Part shown: in pieces, positions 27,670-37,912 of the stretch
Layout: every line of letters begins with the position of its first letter
Position numbering within the stretch: position 1 is the stretch's first letter
Assembly: GCF_000517625.1 (NCBI RefSeq)
Contig: NZ_CP007055.1
Location: forward strand, 1,550,001-1,614,000
From: Halostagnicola larsenii XH-48
GTDB lineage: Archaea; Halobacteriota; Halobacteria; Halobacteriales; Natrialbaceae
Direction of reading: 5' to 3'
DNA: 64,000 nucleotides
The notes under the pieces: model-generated
What the model saw: only the letters and a program-made list of their open reading frames with translations
Database searches by the model: none
Told to the model about the DNA's origin: nothing
Made by a program: the position numbers and the translations under genes

Positions 27670-29205
27670 TCAGTTAACTATACCCAATTTCCTCATGTAC
27701 GGTCTGACGTTTTCGTAGTAAAATTCCTTGTCCTCGTCCTCAAACCCAAACATTACCAATAGAGTGACGAATACAAGAAGTCCTGAGGTTGACCCAACGA
27801 CGAGGAGCACGTATCCAGTGAGATAAAATTCCAAACCCAACATAACCGGAATGGTAAGTATTCCAGCGAAGACTGGTTTCCAGAACTTTGTAGAATAGGG
27901 GATCATTCCTTCGAAATGCCAGACTTCTACTACTCTGATCACGTTGATCATTGCAAGTGACCCCGCTGTTGCGACTGCTGCACCGATAAAACCGAACTCG
28001 AGGATCAATACGTAATTCAATACGACATTCGAGACACCAAGCGTCCACTGGTTTGCAAGGTTTAGGTATTGGTGGTCCGTCATCATCAATAAAAACCCAC
28101 TCGGTCCGACTAAGCAATTTGTTAATTGTGCTACTGCAAACAAAATTAGCACAAATGAGCCGGTTGAAAATCCTTCTCCAAATATCTGGAGTACTTCCTG
28201 ACTAAACACGATGACTGCGAGAGCTGGTGGTATCACAATCGTGAATGTCCATCGAGTGAGAATTTGATAGATCTCCTCAAGTTCTTTCCGCTCGCCATTC
28301 GAATGCAGATCAGATGCAACAGGTGGGAATAGCTGGTTGATGCCAGACAATGGGAGGGTTAGAAACGATGTCATCAGTACCGATATGCGATAGATCCCAA
28401 CAGCCGATCCCGTTAAAAAGAAGCCGACCATCAGTATGTCGACTCGTGTGTAGAGCTTACTCCCCAAATCTTTGAATGTAAGTGGAAGTGAAAAGTTGTA
28501 GAATCGACGAAAGCTTCCACTCGATAGGTCCCCTGTTGGGCGAATATCCGTTTGGTTATACAGAATCGAAATTGCCACACTGAATGTGAGAACTGTTCCA
28601 ACGGCTAGCGCTGTTACCACCCCGACGAGTGAAAACCCAAATACGAATGCGACTGCCACAATAGCGATTTGTATAAGTGGTTTAGTAAAATCTTGAACTA
28701 TAATCTGCAACTCGACTCGTTCCAATCCACGGAAGATGGCACCCGTGAGATTGATAAGGGTATTAAAGGGAAGAGCAATTGCGAGGATTCGAAGTATAAT
28801 CACTAACTCGGGTGTGCTTAGAGTGAAACTATTGACTAAAGGTGCCAAAATGTATAGCCCAGCACTGATGAGGATACTTGCGGCCAACGCGGTGAGATAG
28901 GCTATTCTAACTGTCCAGTCGCGACGGGGGGGATTATCTGAGTGTTCTGGAAGAAATCGTAGTATAGACTTGCCTGTACCGAGGCGAGCAAACACCATGA
29001 AAAACTGAATCAACGTTTGGGCGTAGGTATAGACGCCATATAGCGTCGCACCGAGCACTCGAGTCAAAAGCAGATTGAATACAAACTTTAAGCCTTGCGA
29101 GGTGATTTTCCCACCAAAATGTAATGACGCCCCTTGGGAGATGACTTGAAGTGATCTGCCACTATTTACGTTTTTTTGAGACCCGTCCTCGGTTGTTTGA
29201 TCCAT
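27670..29205 (-). CDS. Polysaccharide flippase (Wzx/MATE-like MOP superfamily)
   Basis: A 511-residue membrane protein with 12-14 helices, of the oligosaccharide flippase family (SLHFGGKITSQGLKFVFNLLL near the start, then GVYTYAQTLIQ). It would flip lipid-linked glycans to the outer face, the role of AglR-like proteins in haloarchaea. First gene of the AT-rich island and last in a minus-strand run after the phosphatase-like and FkbM genes, 29 bases from its upstream neighbour. Confidence 0.9.
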   Translation of the reverse strand: MDQTTEDGSQKNVNSGRSLQVISQGASLHFGGKITSQGLKFVFNLLLTRVLGATLYGVYTYAQTLIQFFMVFARLGTGKSILRFLPEHSDNPPRRDWTVRIAYLTALAASILISAGLYILAPLVNSFTLSTPELVIILRILAIALPFNTLINLTGAIFRGLERVELQIIVQDFTKPLIQIAIVAVAFVFGFSLVGVVTALAVGTVLTFSVAISILYNQTDIRPTGDLSSGSFRRFYNFSLPLTFKDLGSKLYTRVDILMVGFFLTGSAVGIYRISVLMTSFLTLPLSGINQLFPPVASDLHSNGERKELEEIYQILTRWTFTIVIPPALAVIVFSQEVLQIFGEGFSTGSFVLILFAVAQLTNCLVGPSGFLLMMTDHQYLNLANQWTLGVSNVVLNYVLILEFGFIGAAVATAGSLAMINVIRVVEVWHFEGMIPYSTKFWKPVFAGILTIPVMLGLEFYLTGYVLLVVGSTSGLLVFVTLLVMFGFEDEDKEFYYENVRPYMRKLGIVN

Positions 29206-29234
29206 TAGTAGAAATCCATACTTGAGTACTGCAC

Positions 29235-30212
29235 TTACTGATCAACGTAACCAAGATCCGCCAGTCTGTCCGTCACAGTTGAGTCCGCTTCAGTCGTATG
29301 ATCGTCCGTGATATGATCTTCGGGAGGTTCACTTTTCACTTCCTTTCGTCTGTTACCTTCAATTTCGACCCATGGAACTTTCCGAAGTGCATCTGTGTAC
29401 ACACCAACCGGGTGTCCATACTGGCGACTTCCAAAAGGTAGGACACGTTCTCCAACCAAGTTTCCGTGATCAGAGGTGACAACAGTTTTCTCTGAAAAAT
29501 CTTCGACGAGATTCTCAACGTGTCCCAAGACGATATTGAGATTCTCGTTATACGCTTTCCAAACGCTTTCTTCGTTTACTTTACCGTCCTCAAGCAATGA
29601 CCATACTGTCGGATCATCGCGTATGGCATCTTGTCCCTGAACTTGTCTATAGGCAAACTCGTACCCAGCATGATCTCCTATTACATCGGCTGCTTCCCCA
29701 ATAAATGGGTAATGTGGCTGCATGAAGTGAGCGATAAGACGCTTATTCGGATAGTCCCTGTATGTTTCAAGCGTTCTTTCCTTCATAGTCTCTGGTAGTA
29801 CTGTTCGTCGTTCACTGTCCCATTCTAATTCCCAAACATCCACAACATCGTGAAATACATCGTTGAGTCCTTGGGTCCTATACATAGGATTTGCAGTGAC
29901 GTAGACTGTATCGTGATAGGTTTTCCCTGCAAAATTTTCCCGCAAAAACTCTGGTGTTGCTGATCCAAGAGAGTTACGGGATTCCAAATCCGATGAGAAT
30001 GAGTTTAGACTTTCGAATTGATCATACCGGCATGCATCAAGAATTATTAGATTATCCCAGTCTTCACTCATTAATTCGCATACTGGAGCAGATTCAGAAT
30101 ATCGAAATTCAGAGTATTTCTTTGTTAAGTTTTTCTGTATGTAGGGAATTGCCATATCTTTCCACCAAAACGGATTATAGAAATTCTTCAATAACAACTC
30201 GAATTTACTCAT
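29235..30212 (-). CDS. Alkaline-phosphatase/sulfatase-superfamily enzyme
   Basis: A 325-residue soluble enzyme of the alkaline phosphatase superfamily. Metal-site segments are visible: NLIILDACRYDQF (about residue 58), a central MQPHYPFIG and TSDHGNLVGERV near 250. The formylglycine motif of true sulfatases (C/S-x-P-x-R) is missing; SLGSATPEFL could hold a Ser/Thr nucleophile, so phosphatase or phosphotransferase activity on a glycan is as likely as sulfatase. I chose the ATG at 30212 (MSKFELL) over 30254. AT-rich, island gene. Confidence 0.82.
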   Translation of the reverse strand: MSKFELLLKNFYNPFWWKDMAIPYIQKNLTKKYSEFRYSESAPVCELMSEDWDNLIILDACRYDQFESLNSFSSDLESRNSLGSATPEFLRENFAGKTYHDTVYVTANPMYRTQGLNDVFHDVVDVWELEWDSERRTVLPETMKERTLETYRDYPNKRLIAHFMQPHYPFIGEAADVIGDHAGYEFAYRQVQGQDAIRDDPTVWSLLEDGKVNEESVWKAYNENLNIVLGHVENLVEDFSEKTVVTSDHGNLVGERVLPFGSRQYGHPVGVYTDALRKVPWVEIEGNRRKEVKSEPPEDHITDDHTTEADSTVTDRLADLGYVDQ

Positions 30213-30393
30213 TGTTACTCCACCTATATCGTTGTGATATTTCTTTCTTTTCACTCGGTAATTGTGTATGTGGCAATAAAATTATATTTGTCATTCTGAT
30301 TGGACAGCATATCACTATATCCTTGTTTTCCATAGTACTTTAGAAATAATATGTTCAAAATTTCTAACACTCACAGTGATTAGAAAAGCATAT

Positions 30394-31227
30394 TCATTTT
30401 GACGCTCGTAAGAAAAATTCGCTTCTATCGGAAGACAGTTCAGTAACATCGAATCCTGCGCCTTCAAGAAACGCGCGAACTTCCGGAGCGCTGTCGCCGA
30501 AGGCTGGAAGTTTCTCTGAGTGGACTTCGACGTACGCAAGACGGACGTTTTCACGCAAGGTCTCGCTTAGTCCACGGAGGACCGATAGTTCTGCCCCCTC
30601 GACATCGATCTTCACAACCGATGGAGGGGTGAGGTCGCGTTCTTCGATGACTCTATCCCCTCGAACTGTCTCGACTTCGATTGTTTCCGTGGCCTGATCA
30701 GTGGCAATCGCATGCTCTCCTTCCCCAGCCTCATCGCCCGAGAGGGCAAAATCGATTGTTCCATTAGTATCCGAGAGCGCTACCTCGAGGACCCTTGCGT
30801 CGAGATTATTCAACTCGAGGTTGCCACGCAATCGCTCTGCGTTTCGAGATTCCGGTTCGAAGGCTACCGTTTGTTGAGATTGTAGTTTCATAGCTGCAAA
30901 GCACGTGTAGGTACCAACATTTGCCCCAACATCATAAACAATATCTGTCTTCTTAAGGGATTGGAGCAGGTCTTTAAGAATGGCTTCCTCCCCAGCAAAA
31001 CTCCGGAATCGCATAAACTCGGTGAACGTATCTGTTTTAAATTCAATTTTGTGTCCATCTATGTCGTGTGTTTGTGTTTTTCCTGAGAAAACATATACCA
31101 ATTTCCAGTATGGATCAGAAAGAATTTTATTAAGGCCTATTTGACGGACTATGTAGCGGAGGTGTCCGCTATAGAATTTGTCCCTCAATTTTTGCAACAG
31201 ATATTGGGGTTTCACCATAGATAGCAT
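30394..31227 (-). CDS. FkbM-family methyltransferase
   Basis: A 277-residue SAM-dependent methyltransferase. The FkbM fold begins about residue 90 with DIVYDVGANVGTYTCFAAM (SAM site), continues with AFEPESRNAERL and ends with VVKIDVEGAELSVLRGL and LAYVEVHSEKL. In glycan clusters FkbM enzymes O-methylate sugars, a known final step of haloarchaeal N-glycans. GC content is higher in its middle and end than at its start, hinting at mixed ancestry. Start is 31227 or 31218. Confidence 0.9.
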   Translation of the reverse strand: MLSMVKPQYLLQKLRDKFYSGHLRYIVRQIGLNKILSDPYWKLVYVFSGKTQTHDIDGHKIEFKTDTFTEFMRFRSFAGEEAILKDLLQSLKKTDIVYDVGANVGTYTCFAAMKLQSQQTVAFEPESRNAERLRGNLELNNLDARVLEVALSDTNGTIDFALSGDEAGEGEHAIATDQATETIEVETVRGDRVIEERDLTPPSVVKIDVEGAELSVLRGLSETLRENVRLAYVEVHSEKLPAFGDSAPEVRAFLEGAGFDVTELSSDRSEFFLRASK

Positions 31228-31461
31228 GTTTACTGCCGTTCGGTCATAACTTATTAGTTAATCGTTGTGGTGGCTTTTATACTGAGTTTATGGACCAGTT
31301 CTACAAAGACGAACTGCAAGATAGATACAAACCATAATAAAGGTCACACCTTAATATGCGGGATACAAGCAATTCCCATACGTTGAATACCGTATTAGGG
31401 AGTGAATCAAAGAACACAGTATACAGTCGATCTTCGGCGATCCAGTCTGAAAGAGTTCGAA

Positions 31462-32388
31462 ATGAAATCAACAGAGCAAGAAATTACAAGGCCTACTGTT
31501 TCGGTTATCATTCCGTCATACAACCGCTTTCGGCGAACGCAGCGTTCAGTGGATTCGGTTGCACAACAATCGTATCCAAATATTGAATTAATAGTAGTAG
31601 ATGATGGATCTGACCGCGAACTCGAGGAGGTATTATCTATCCCCGATGATGTCTTTACGCAGTATTATATAATTCGACATGAAGCGAACCGTGGGGCAAA
31701 TGCGGCCAGAAACACAGGTGTGAGGTCAGCAAGTGGGAAATATATCTCATTTTTGGATTCAGATGATGAATTCCATGATGGGTATCTCGAAACGGTCGTA
31801 AATACTTTCGAAAGCACTTCCCCAGATTGCGCCGGTGTTTATACCTCATACGTCATGGTCTATGACCAAGGTGATGATTCTATAAGTGAGGTGATAGAAG
31901 GAAAGACAGTCATAGATGACATAATAGTCAGAAATAAAATTGGCTCGTTTTCCTCTGTGACAATAAGGCGAGATATCCTTATTAGACTTGGTCTATTGGA
32001 TGAATCGCTGCCATCAAAACAAGACTACGACATTTATTTGCGGATTCTTAAAGAAGGATACTTTCTCTATGGCGTATCAGACCCACTTGTTAATCATCAT
32101 ATCCATGAAAACAGGATATCCTCCGATATTAGCGCAAAAAAGGCTGGTAAATCTAAATTGTATGAAAAGCATTCAGATATCCTTGACAAGCGATGGTTAT
32201 CTAATTCCTTACTCACTGAAGGATTTCAAATGGCTAAACAAGGAGATATCCATAACGCCCGACGGAAATTTTGCCGAGCCATCAGGAACAACCCTAAGAA
32301 TATCAGAGGATATCCTCTTTTATTCCTATCATTATTTGGATCCCAAGCGTTCCAGAATGCTATTAAGCTTGTTCATAGATGGCAGTAA
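31462..32388 (+). CDS. Glycosyltransferase family 2
   Basis: A 308-residue GT-A-type transferase: VSVIIPSYNRFRRTQRSVDS at the start, VDDGSDRE, then GANAARNTGVRSASGKYISF and the metal-binding LDSDDE near residue 98. It adds one sugar from a nucleotide donor to a lipid-linked glycan. A GTG at 31402 is possible, but the family begins just before VSVIIPSYN, so I prefer the ATG at 31462. The 3' third is very AT-rich. Confidence 0.88.
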   Translation: MKSTEQEITRPTVSVIIPSYNRFRRTQRSVDSVAQQSYPNIELIVVDDGSDRELEEVLSIPDDVFTQYYIIRHEANRGANAARNTGVRSASGKYISFLDSDDEFHDGYLETVVNTFESTSPDCAGVYTSYVMVYDQGDDSISEVIEGKTVIDDIIVRNKIGSFSSVTIRRDILIRLGLLDESLPSKQDYDIYLRILKEGYFLYGVSDPLVNHHIHENRISSDISAKKAGKSKLYEKHSDILDKRWLSNSLLTEGFQMAKQGDIHNARRKFCRAIRNNPKNIRGYPLLFLSLFGSQAFQNAIKLVHRWQ

Positions 32389-32407
32389 AAGCCTGTATTT
32401 AGATCTA

Positions 32408-33679
32408 TTATACCTCACCAGCTTGTTCTGGACTTTGCCCCCGATCGGCTACAATGTTAAGAGATATTAGGCATAAAAACATCATCAACCAATTCAAACG
32501 TAGGAGGGAAAAAACGCCAAACATTTGTGATGCAAAGAATGAAAATGTACAGACAACAAACACAAAAGCAATCTCTGAGTATTCAAACAAACCAGATTTC
32601 CAGCTGCGGACTGATCTCCAACTAATAATCCCTGTCAGAGCGCTAATACCGAATCCTGCGAAAATACCACCTTCAACAAATGGAATAATGAACATGTTAT
32701 GTGGTTTGTGAGCATAGCGCTTTTCAAGAGGTGTAATAGCAAGATAGTCTAAGTGGTTCATGAAGTTATTGTAACCTGCTCCGAAAATCAAGTTTTCTTT
32801 TAGGAACCTAAAACCTAGAATAATTGGTATAATTCTATTATCCAATGATCCCCTGCCATCTAAGACGTTTAGCCGTTCTATGAATATGTCTGGGACGAAA
32901 CCAGAAGCAAGTAATAAGATTCCTAGTACACCAAAACTGAGGGCTATTACTCCGCCCTTCACGGCCAAATTCAGTATCCTATCCCGTCGTCCAAATGAGG
33001 TTCCTACAATCAAGAAAATCGAAATGAACAAATATATGAAAACCCTTCTAGATTGTGATAATACTATCAACGCTATTCCAATAATTGCAATGGCTCCTGT
33101 CAATACCATAGGCTGTATGCGATCTTGTTTCCACTTTGAATAGGCGATATAAGCTCCTAAGACGGTAGCGGGGGCAATGTGAAGCGCAAAGACATTCGGG
33201 TTATCAAAGAATAGAATAAGACGTCCGTTCATGAAATTACTATCACTCATATTTGTAATAGCGAAATAGATCACCATTGCAAATAATGAGAAAACAAGGG
33301 CGATCGCATGATGGTATAGTTGCCGTCTTGTTCGTGTGAGAGTGTATAACACAGACGACTGTATAATAAATATGAATGTGAGCTGGAGAGGTAATTTAAT
33401 TGCTTCTGTCGGTTCCTGTGCATTGAACACTGATATTGAATAGCCAAATATTATTAATAGAATAGCAGCAGATACATATTTGTCAGGAAGAACTAATTCC
33501 TTTCCTCTTATAACTAAGAGGGAAAATAATATTAAAAGGACAACTTCATAGAGGCCAGCACTAGTAGGAAAGAGCGCAAACCAGGGGGCTAAAAATGTGC
33601 TAATATACAACAAGTAATAAAGATATTGGGGATATCCTCCATCTCCATCTCCAAGTTTATTGAGATTGACACCAGACAT
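32408..33679 (-). CDS. O-antigen ligase/polymerase-like (Wzy/WaaL) membrane protein
   Basis: A 423-residue protein with about 12 membrane helices and a large outer loop (about 260-340) carrying FIERLNVLDGRGSLDNRI and NNFMNHLDYLAI. This is the layout of the O-antigen ligase family, which joins or polymerises lipid-linked glycans outside the membrane. Converges with the GT2 gene, 19 bases apart. In archaea its reaction is not proven. Confidence 0.8.
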   Translation of the reverse strand: MSGVNLNKLGDGDGGYPQYLYYLLYISTFLAPWFALFPTSAGLYEVVLLILFSLLVIRGKELVLPDKYVSAAILLIIFGYSISVFNAQEPTEAIKLPLQLTFIFIIQSSVLYTLTRTRRQLYHHAIALVFSLFAMVIYFAITNMSDSNFMNGRLILFFDNPNVFALHIAPATVLGAYIAYSKWKQDRIQPMVLTGAIAIIGIALIVLSQSRRVFIYLFISIFLIVGTSFGRRDRILNLAVKGGVIALSFGVLGILLLASGFVPDIFIERLNVLDGRGSLDNRIIPIILGFRFLKENLIFGAGYNNFMNHLDYLAITPLEKRYAHKPHNMFIIPFVEGGIFAGFGISALTGIISWRSVRSWKSGLFEYSEIAFVFVVCTFSFFASQMFGVFSLLRLNWLMMFLCLISLNIVADRGQSPEQAGEV

Positions 33680-34003
33680 TAATAAGTAATAGCTTCTACC
33701 CAGAGAATATAGAGTTTGTTGGTTCTAATCTATGTGTTTCACAATTAGCTACTGGATATTAATTTGGATGTTTAAATAGATATAATGATATAAACAGCTA
33801 TCTATCCAATCCGAAGCAAACTATTTCAAGCATCAGTATTGTACAACTGTACTTGTAAATAAGATATTTCACCAATAACTCATGGGTTTTCACAGGATTA
33901 GCATATATAATGGTATTGTACTTCCGTTTTCTGGACCCTCATAAACTATCTATACAGAATCAAAAACTAAATATCTCTATTAAGGCTCATATGATATAGT
34001 AGA
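33680..34003. other. AT-rich divergent promoter region
   Basis: About 320 very AT-rich bases between two divergent genes. Many TATA-like stretches (for example near 33770, 33908 and 33968); no gene and no clear symmetric operator seen. Confidence 0.45.
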
Positions 34004-35383
34004 ATGTCCCCACCAAATGTAGTCTGGATAACGCTTGATTCTGTCCGATCTGATCATGTGACCCCAGGGGGTGCAACACGAAACACGACTCCAAAATTAC
34101 AACAGATCGTTGATTCCCCCGAAGGGTACTACCATGATCACTGTATCTCTCACGGACGCTGGTCATTGCCATCAATCACGTCTATTTTGACTGGAACCTA
34201 TCCATCATATCATCAGACCGGATTTGATAACAACGTTCTCGTTTCTGAAGTTCCGACAGCGAGCGAATTGTTCTCGGATGTTGGCTATACAACGGCCTGT
34301 TTGTCTCGGAATCCTCACCTCTCTTCTGAGACGAATCTTGATCGGGGATTTGATCGATTTAAATACGTTCAAGCCTCTACTCTTCTCCAGAACGCTGGTC
34401 TCAAAACAACTGCAAAATTTCTTGCGAATATTCGCACCCACTCTGCTGGTTTCGAGTTAAACAAGTATGCTCATTCAACACCATATATCATCAATGATAT
34501 AGCAAAGCGATGGGTTCAGGACTTTACTCAATCCAATAACCCATTTTTCTTCTACCTCCATTACAACGAGACTCACACCCCGTATTATCCACCACTGCCG
34601 TATCTTGATGCATTCGATGAAGAATTCCATATGGAGCCACGTGAAGCCGCGAGACGTGTTTTAGAGATATGTGATAACAAAGACGAACATATGGCCAACG
34701 GATTTTCAGAGTTCTCAGACGAAGACTGGCGGATCTTATCTGCCATGTATGATTCTGAGATCAAATACACTGACAAAATGATAGGAGACCTCATTGAGTA
34801 TGTCATGAAAAAATCTAACCGAAAAACAATATTTATCGTAACCGCTGATCATGGTGAGCTATTTGGTGAGTATGGTGTATTCGGGCATACGTTGGTTCTT
34901 CATGACGGATTGGTCCATGTACCACTAGTCACACACGGGCTAGACGTTGAGCAGGATCTCGTGCAACATGTGGATATCCTCCGTACGCTCGCAGAGAAGG
35001 CAGGGGTTGATACAGAGTCGATGCAAGGACTTGATCTCCGTACAGAAAGCCGTGATTTCGCAGTAGCCCAAACATCTGCTGCTAATTTGGACCCATATTT
35101 GAAATTCAACTCGGAGTTTAATAGCGAACATTATATTCAAGACGCACAATCAGACGTCGTTCGAACCAAATCCCATAAACTTCGGACTGGAAAAGACCAA
35201 GAATGGCTCTTTGAACTACCAGATGAAGAGACAGATATCTTAGAATCTAATCAGAATATCGCATATGAGCTACGTGAAAAACGCGATGGCTGGTATCAAC
35301 AGCATGGATCTGTGTCTGAACGTTCAGACGATACGTACTCTGAAGAGATGATGCAGCGGTTAGAAGATCTTGGATATCACTGA
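34004..35383 (+). CDS. Sulfatase-family hydrolase
   Basis: A 459-residue enzyme of the sulfatase group. NVVWITLDSVRSDHV near the start gives the metal-binding Asp, GRWSLPSITSILTGTYPS at about residue 50 holds the nucleophile position (Ser-type, not Cys), and VTADHGELFGEYGVFGH near 285 gives the late metal ligands. No signal peptide, so it is cytoplasmic or acts on intermediates inside. It may remove or transfer sulfate or phosphate on the island's glycan; substrate unknown. Confidence 0.87.
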   Translation: MSPPNVVWITLDSVRSDHVTPGGATRNTTPKLQQIVDSPEGYYHDHCISHGRWSLPSITSILTGTYPSYHQTGFDNNVLVSEVPTASELFSDVGYTTACLSRNPHLSSETNLDRGFDRFKYVQASTLLQNAGLKTTAKFLANIRTHSAGFELNKYAHSTPYIINDIAKRWVQDFTQSNNPFFFYLHYNETHTPYYPPLPYLDAFDEEFHMEPREAARRVLEICDNKDEHMANGFSEFSDEDWRILSAMYDSEIKYTDKMIGDLIEYVMKKSNRKTIFIVTADHGELFGEYGVFGHTLVLHDGLVHVPLVTHGLDVEQDLVQHVDILRTLAEKAGVDTESMQGLDLRTESRDFAVAQTSAANLDPYLKFNSEFNSEHYIQDAQSDVVRTKSHKLRTGKDQEWLFELPDEETDILESNQNIAYELREKRDGWYQQHGSVSERSDDTYSEEMMQRLEDLGYH

Positions 35384-35437
35384 TAGCTCGGTCGTATAAG
35401 CAAACCTCACTCAGAATGTTGTAGATTAAATATCATA

Positions 35438-36538
35438 TTAGACATCCTGCGCGAGTTCTCGATACGTCTGTTGATACTCGCGAGACATACGAACTGCACT
35501 AAGATGATCTGTAGCAACAGTTCGAGGCGCCGCTGTCTCTTTCTCGACGAGTGAACCAAGGGCGGTTGCAAGACCGGAAACAGATCCAATTTCGAATTCA
35601 GTGCCTACGTCACCGTACTGGAGGATCTCTTTGTGTGGTTGGATGTCTGAGAGGCAGACAGAGAGGCCGGATGCGAGTGCTTCCATCACTGAATTTGGCA
35701 ACCCTTCAGATTTTGATGCCGAGACAAAGAAATCGCTCGCTTGGAGGTACGCAGCCACATTGTCAACCCACCCCTCGAAAAAGACGCGACTAGTATCCTG
35801 AATCGCGTGTTCGCACTTCTTTCGTAGTGGGCCGTCACCGAGTAGTACGAGATAACCGTCGTCGCTGAGACTACTTTGGGAAAAGCCGCGGACAACAGTT
35901 ACTGGATCTTTTCGTTCTATCAAGGATCCCACAGAGATGATGATTGGCCCATCGGTTGGCAATCCCAGTTGCTCACGCCGATTCTGTGTTTCAGACGGAG
36001 TTACAGGAGTATACGAGGTCGTATCTACTCCGTTTTGAATTGGAGCCGCATCAATTCCATGCGGCTGCACTGCCTGGGCTATCGTCTCCGAACAAGCAAC
36101 CGGGTACTGCAGCCGTTTCAATATATTTGTGTGGAGAACGGCCATCGGCATCCCTTTCTTCTGTCCGTACTTTGCAGGATAATCATCGAAGGCGTAGTTT
36201 CGAATTGTTGTAACGTGGGGGTGCCCAGAGACGAACGCAGTGACCAGTGTATCTGCTCTGATACCCTGTGTGTGAATTATATCTGGATCGTACTCGTTCA
36301 CAGCATTCCGAAGACGAACTGGCCCTATTAGAGCTCCTTTGACTCGAGACAATCCAAGCGTCTCGTATTCAATATCTAGCTCACGAAATCGAGCAAGTTC
36401 TGAATCCTCTGGTTCAGGGGACAGTGTTAGTATCCGGGCATTGAACTCCTCGCTCAAATTTTCGAGTAAGTAGTAGAGTTGATTCGTGGGTCCACTCTGG
36501 CGGAGCGTCGAAACGATGTAAAGGAGATCAATGGCCAT
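35438..36538 (-). CDS. Glycosyltransferase family 4
   Basis: A 366-residue GT-B transferase. N-terminal domain: AIDLLYIVSTLRQSGPTNQL, then IIHTQGIRADTLV. C-terminal nucleotide-sugar domain: IISVGSLIERKDPVTVVRGF, LLGDGPLRKKCE and the E-x7-E type motif SEGLPNSVMEALASG. Adds a sugar to the growing lipid-linked glycan. Third-position base use is intermediate between island and host. Confidence 0.92.
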   Translation of the reverse strand: MAIDLLYIVSTLRQSGPTNQLYYLLENLSEEFNARILTLSPEPEDSELARFRELDIEYETLGLSRVKGALIGPVRLRNAVNEYDPDIIHTQGIRADTLVTAFVSGHPHVTTIRNYAFDDYPAKYGQKKGMPMAVLHTNILKRLQYPVACSETIAQAVQPHGIDAAPIQNGVDTTSYTPVTPSETQNRREQLGLPTDGPIIISVGSLIERKDPVTVVRGFSQSSLSDDGYLVLLGDGPLRKKCEHAIQDTSRVFFEGWVDNVAAYLQASDFFVSASKSEGLPNSVMEALASGLSVCLSDIQPHKEILQYGDVGTEFEIGSVSGLATALGSLVEKETAAPRTVATDHLSAVRMSREYQQTYRELAQDV

Positions 36539-36640
36539 GCGTCTATCTCAAACTGTTGTGGTTAATAAATAATGGATCGCTGAGTAACGCAGTTCGAAAA
36601 CGACTATTGGTCTGGCTAAGGTATCACCTCACGAACTCGA

Positions 36641-37912
36641 ATGAGCTTCAATCCTATTGAACGGAAAATTGCGGAAACTCTAAACAGGTTTCCGAGAATA
36701 AAACAAGCAGCAAAACACATCTACCAGCGATCAAATTATTTCCTCTTTGGTGACCAGGATTTCACATTCGATGTTCATCCAAAGGCAACCCTTCTAACTC
36801 CCGCTCAATATTTCGATACGACTCCATCCAATAGATGCGAATTCTTTGGCTATTTCGACACTTCACCGTGGAGTCAACGAATGGACTCGTTAGTGTATCA
36901 TCGTCTCACGAACAACGCCCAAGTCTCTCTGCAGTTATACCAGCGTGACTCGTCTCGATCAATAACAACCTCGAGTGCATGGAATTTCCAGCAAGGTTGT
37001 AGAACGCAATGGCATCCGACGCACGCTGACCAAATTTTGTACAATGATATTCAAAATGGAACCGTCATTACAAATCTGATTGATGCAACCGGCTCAAATA
37101 TCAAGACGTACGATCGACCCCTTCAAAGTATGTCTCCATCGGGCCAAGAGTTCATCTCTCTCAACTATCATCGACTCGATCGAAATCGACCTGACTATGG
37201 ATACGGCATTGATGATCAAACGAAAATACATCACCCATCTGAAGACGGGCTCTGGAGAGTGAATACAGACTCGAACTCAAGCGAACTGATAATTCCACTC
37301 TCAGAACTCATCGATAATGACGTAGATCACAAAGACCATTATTTAAATCATGTTCTGTACAATCCATCGGGTGGCCAGTTTGTCTTCCTGCATCGATGGC
37401 AAGGATCACAGGGACGTGTTTCGCGTTTGTATGTGTCTGATAGGCTTGGGGACACTCAACTAATTATGGATGATGGCGTTGTTTCTCACTACTGTTGGTT
37501 GAACGATTATCAGATACTAGTCTGGGGGCGTACCGAAAGACACGGGGATGGCTATCATATTATTAATGTTGAGAACAATGAACGAGAGCTTGTTCAACCC
37601 CTAGACGAGTACGGCGATGGCCATCCGTCTATCTCTCCTGACGGGCAATGGATTGTTACGGATACGTACCCCGATCGCAGCCGTCAACGGCATCTTTTCC
37701 TTTTGAATCTCGAGACGAACGAGGTAATTGAGATAGGTCGATTTCTTTCGCCGTTTGGTTTCGAAGGAACAGAACGCTGTGACCTACATCCGAGATGGAG
37801 TCCAGATGGAACCGCAATTTCGATTGATTCGGCTCATGATGGAACACGTCGCAGTTATATTCTTGATGTCTCCTCGTTAGTCTCAACGCCGTCTCGAAGG
37901 AATGTTCGGTAG
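36641..37912 (+). CDS. Beta-propeller protein of glycan clusters
   Basis: A 423-residue protein with repeated TolB/WD40-like blades, best seen at the end (HPSISPDGQWIVTDTY; LHPRWSPDGTAISID). Near residue 70 it has CEFFGYFDTSPWS, a pattern typical of uncharacterised propellers in capsule and S-layer glycan clusters, distantly like oligogalacturonate lyase. No signal peptide. It may bind or cleave a sugar chain; not shown. Its last 58 bases overlap the GT2 gene on the other strand. Confidence 0.75.
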   Translation: MSFNPIERKIAETLNRFPRIKQAAKHIYQRSNYFLFGDQDFTFDVHPKATLLTPAQYFDTTPSNRCEFFGYFDTSPWSQRMDSLVYHRLTNNAQVSLQLYQRDSSRSITTSSAWNFQQGCRTQWHPTHADQILYNDIQNGTVITNLIDATGSNIKTYDRPLQSMSPSGQEFISLNYHRLDRNRPDYGYGIDDQTKIHHPSEDGLWRVNTDSNSSELIIPLSELIDNDVDHKDHYLNHVLYNPSGGQFVFLHRWQGSQGRVSRLYVSDRLGDTQLIMDDGVVSHYCWLNDYQILVWGRTERHGDGYHIINVENNERELVQPLDEYGDGHPSISPDGQWIVTDTYPDRSRQRHLFLLNLETNEVIEIGRFLSPFGFEGTERCDLHPRWSPDGTAISIDSAHDGTRRSYILDVSSLVSTPSRRNVR

